Source of the DNA: Bellilinea sp040754815 | Lineage (GTDB): Bacteria; Chloroflexota; Anaerolineae; Anaerolineales; Anaerolineaceae | Reading direction: 5' to 3' | Length of the DNA stretch: 64,000 bases | NCBI GenBank assembly: GCA_040754815.1 | Contig: JBFMBX010000007.1 | Location: 1-64,000 of the forward strand | In this document: positions 62,159 through 64,000 of the stretch, piece after piece | How the letters are laid out: each line of letters starts with the position of its first letter | Numbering within the stretch: the first letter of the stretch is position 1 | Position numbers and translations under genes: made by a program | Notes under the pieces: generated by a model | Databases searched by the model: none | Told to the model about the DNA's origin: nothing | The model's input: only the letters and a program-made list of their open reading frames with translations

Positions 62159-64000
62159 ATGAAGGCAATCGGCTCACTTACCTACAACAATCAACGCCAG
62201 TTGTTCCAGCAGGCGCTCACCGCCCTGTTGTTTTCTTTCGTTTTCACCCTTGTCCTCGCTCTGATCCTGATCATCGGTTATCAGATCTGGTTCGCCGGCC
62301 GCATCTTCCCCGGCGTTCAGGTTACCGGCATACCCGTCGGTGGGTTAAGCACTGCTCAGGCCGCCGAAAAAATTGCCGCCGGCATTACCTTCCCAGAACA
62401 GGGGCGCATCGTCCTGCAGGACAAAGAAAAGTTATGGGTGGCCAGCCCTCAGGAACTGGGCTTATTCCTCGACCCCGGCGCTTCGGCCGCGCTTGCTTTT
62501 CGGGTTGGAAGAGAGGGCGGCCTTTTCCACCGTCTGGGAGATCAATTTCTGGCCTGGTACAGCGGAAAAGATACTTCCCCCGTTCTCCTTTTCGACCAAC
62601 GCATTGCTTTTGCCTACCTCACCCGCATCGCCGCCGAAATCAACCGGCCGGTGATCGAGGCCAATCTCGGCCTGCAAGGCGAAGAAGTTATCGTCCGCTC
62701 CGGCGAGATCGGCCGCACGCTGGATATCGAAGCTTCCCTGGCTCTCGTTTCGGCTCAGGTTCAATCTTTACAGGAAGGGGTCGTCCCACTGGTAGTAAAA
62801 GAAACTCCCCCTATCATTCTGGATGCCAGCCAGCAGGCAGAACTTGCCCGCCGCATCCTCAGCCAACCGCTGACCCTGACCATGCCTGAAGGTCAAACTG
62901 CCGCCGGCAGCCCGTGGGTTTTGGACCGCACTACGCTCGCTTCCATGCTCACCATTGAACGTGTCCGCAATCAGAATGGCGAGCAGTACGAAGTTACCCT
63001 CAATAGCGAGATGTTGATTAACTTCCTCTCCAATCTGGCTCCTCAATTGCAAACTTACCCCCAAAATGCGCGTTTCATCTTCAACGATGAAACACGCCAG
63101 CTAGACCTGCTGCAACCGGCGGTCATCGGCCGCACGCTCAATGTAGAGGCTACACTGCGCGCCATTCAGGAAGGTCTGAAACAGGATCAACACACCATCC
63201 CGCTGGTGTTCGATTACACCAATCCGGCAGTCACCGATGATGCCACTGCCGAAAGTCTGGGCATTACCGAACTGGTCAGCCAGCATACTTCCTACTTCTA
63301 CGGCTCCAGCCGCGAACGGGTGCAAAACATCCAGGCAGCCGCCAGCCGTTTTCACGGTCTGCTGGTACCGCCCGGCGCCACCTTTTCGATGGCCGATGCG
63401 CTCGGCAACATCAGTCTGGATAATGGGTATGCCGAAGCCCTGATCATCGTCGGCGGTCAGACGATTAAAGGCGTAGGCGGGGGTGTTTGTCAGGTCAGCA
63501 CCACTCTGTTCCGTACAGCGTTCTTTGGCGGCTACCCCATCGTCGAACGGCACGCCCATGCCTACCGCGTCAGTTATTACGAAAAAACTTACGGCAACCG
63601 TCTCGACCCCAGTTTAGCCGGCTTGGACGCCACCGTTTACGTGCCAATTGTGGATTTCAAATTCACCAACGACACTCCCTACTGGCTGCTGATGGAAACT
63701 TACGTAAACCCCGAAGCCAGCACCCTGACCTGGAAGTTTTACTCCACTTCCGATGGCCGCACGGTAGAATGGGAAACCACCGGCCCGGTCAACATCGTTG
63801 ATCCACCCGAACCCCTGTACAAAGAGAACCCCGAACTGGCAGAAGGCGAAATCAAACAGGTGGATTGGGAAGCCAAAGGTGCCGAGGTGACGGTTACGCG
63901 CACCGTCTATCGCAACGGTGAGGTTTACTTTACCGACCAGATTTACACCCACTACCAGCCGTGGCAGGCAGTTTACGAATACGGCCCCGGCACGGAAATC
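62159..64000 (+). CDS. VanW-family membrane-anchored protein (3'-truncated by the window)
   Basis: An open frame of 614 codons that runs off the window end without a stop. An N-terminal transmembrane helix (residues about 22-45, FSFVFTLVLALILIIGYQIW) is followed by two PG_binding_4-like domains (FPGVQVTGIPVGGLSTAQAA near 48; second around 290-370) and the VanW domain (about 375-510: GLLVPPGATFSMADALGNIS, IKGVGGGVCQVSTTLFRTAF, NRLDPSLAGLDATVYVP). The end looks like a G5-type strand domain (KGAEVTVTRTVYRNGE). Such proteins are cell-wall associated and hydrolytic or binding roles are unproven. No Shine-Dalgarno site is present; a TATAAT box ends 7 nt before the ATG. Confidence 0.9.
   Translation, partial: MKAIGSLTYNNQRQLFQQALTALLFSFVFTLVLALILIIGYQIWFAGRIFPGVQVTGIPVGGLSTAQAAEKIAAGITFPEQGRIVLQDKEKLWVASPQELGLFLDPGASAALAFRVGREGGLFHRLGDQFLAWYSGKDTSPVLLFDQRIAFAYLTRIAAEINRPVIEANLGLQGEEVIVRSGEIGRTLDIEASLALVSAQVQSLQEGVVPLVVKETPPIILDASQQAELARRILSQPLTLTMPEGQTAAGSPWVLDRTTLASMLTIERVRNQNGEQYEVTLNSEMLINFLSNLAPQLQTYPQNARFIFNDETRQLDLLQPAVIGRTLNVEATLRAIQEGLKQDQHTIPLVFDYTNPAVTDDATAESLGITELVSQHTSYFYGSSRERVQNIQAAASRFHGLLVPPGATFSMADALGNISLDNGYAEALIIVGGQTIKGVGGGVCQVSTTLFRTAFFGGYPIVERHAHAYRVSYYEKTYGNRLDPSLAGLDATVYVPIVDFKFTNDTPYWLLMETYVNPEASTLTWKFYSTSDGRTVEWETTGPVNIVDPPEPLYKENPELAEGEIKQVDWEAKGAEVTVTRTVYRNGEVYFTDQIYTHYQPWQAVYEYGPGTEI

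Noticed and set aside
61723..62889. 388-codon plus-strand frame over the rRNA promoter region and vanW-like gene
   Set aside because: It starts inside the rRNA promoter region, its peptide is Arg/Pro-rich without family resemblance, and it shadows the real VanW frame that begins at 62159 and stays open to the window end.

Overview
The window looks like a chromosomal segment of an anaerobic member of the Chloroflexota, most likely class Anaerolineae. The basis is the overall character of the 16S and 23S rRNA genes, the gene content (LutABC, tungsten-type aldehyde:ferredoxin oxidoreductase, secreted proteins with a T-F-L-P-x-x-R-N-G motif), and several genes whose start codon sits about 7 nt after a -10 box. 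This is an inference from reading, not from a database comparison.

Layout. (1) 147-257: a tRNA-Arg(GCG) with its own promoter. (2) 390-15502, minus strand: a very long catabolic operon. In transcription order it encodes a DeoR-type regulator, a sugar ABC importer (ATPase, two permeases, lipoprotein binding protein), L-rhamnose mutarotase, rhamnulokinase, rhamnulose-1-P aldolase, rhamnose isomerase, an aldehyde:ferredoxin oxidoreductase, a second class II aldolase, and LutA, LutB and LutC. Together they can take L-rhamnose to DHAP plus L-lactaldehyde, then plausibly lactaldehyde to lactate (AOR) and lactate to pyruvate (LutABC). Two 18-bp direct repeats exactly 63 bp apart bracket a consensus promoter in front of the regulator. 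(3) 16209-18434: a DMT transporter with a very His-rich tail and an aldo/keto reductase. (4) 18556-23061, minus: PadR regulator, FecCD-type metal/siderophore ABC importer, a small P-loop NTPase and an NTF2-like protein. (5) 23345-28463: housekeeping and small genes (SRPBCC membrane protein, yeast-type cytosine deaminase, YccF protein, glutamate dehydrogenase, GatB). (6) 28679-33995, plus: repeat-containing secreted protein, two-component system, a UPF0104-type membrane protein and a flavoprotein. (7) 34273-35805: dnaA with its own promoter, not followed by dnaN. (8) 35874-56177: a surface-glycan locus with membrane GT-C-type proteins, six further proteins with glycosyltransferase domains (three of them two-domain), two tandem GH26-like secreted proteins (the second lacking the predicted nucleophile), a Wzm/Wzt-type exporter, and a methyltransferase with a coiled coil containing a 63-bp duplication. 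(9) 56239-61996, minus: a complete rRNA operon (16S, tRNA-Ile, tRNA-Ala, 23S, 5S) with three tandem promoters and visible processing stems. (10) 62159 to the window end: a partial VanW-family gene.

The most interesting parts are the rhamnose-AOR-Lut super-operon with its paired operators, the methyltransferase/coiled-coil protein next to the polysaccharide ABC exporter (a possible chain-length ruler), and the GH26-like pair with an E-to-Q change. No CRISPR array, IS element, prophage or recognisable riboswitch was seen. All function calls come from motif and family recognition by eye.
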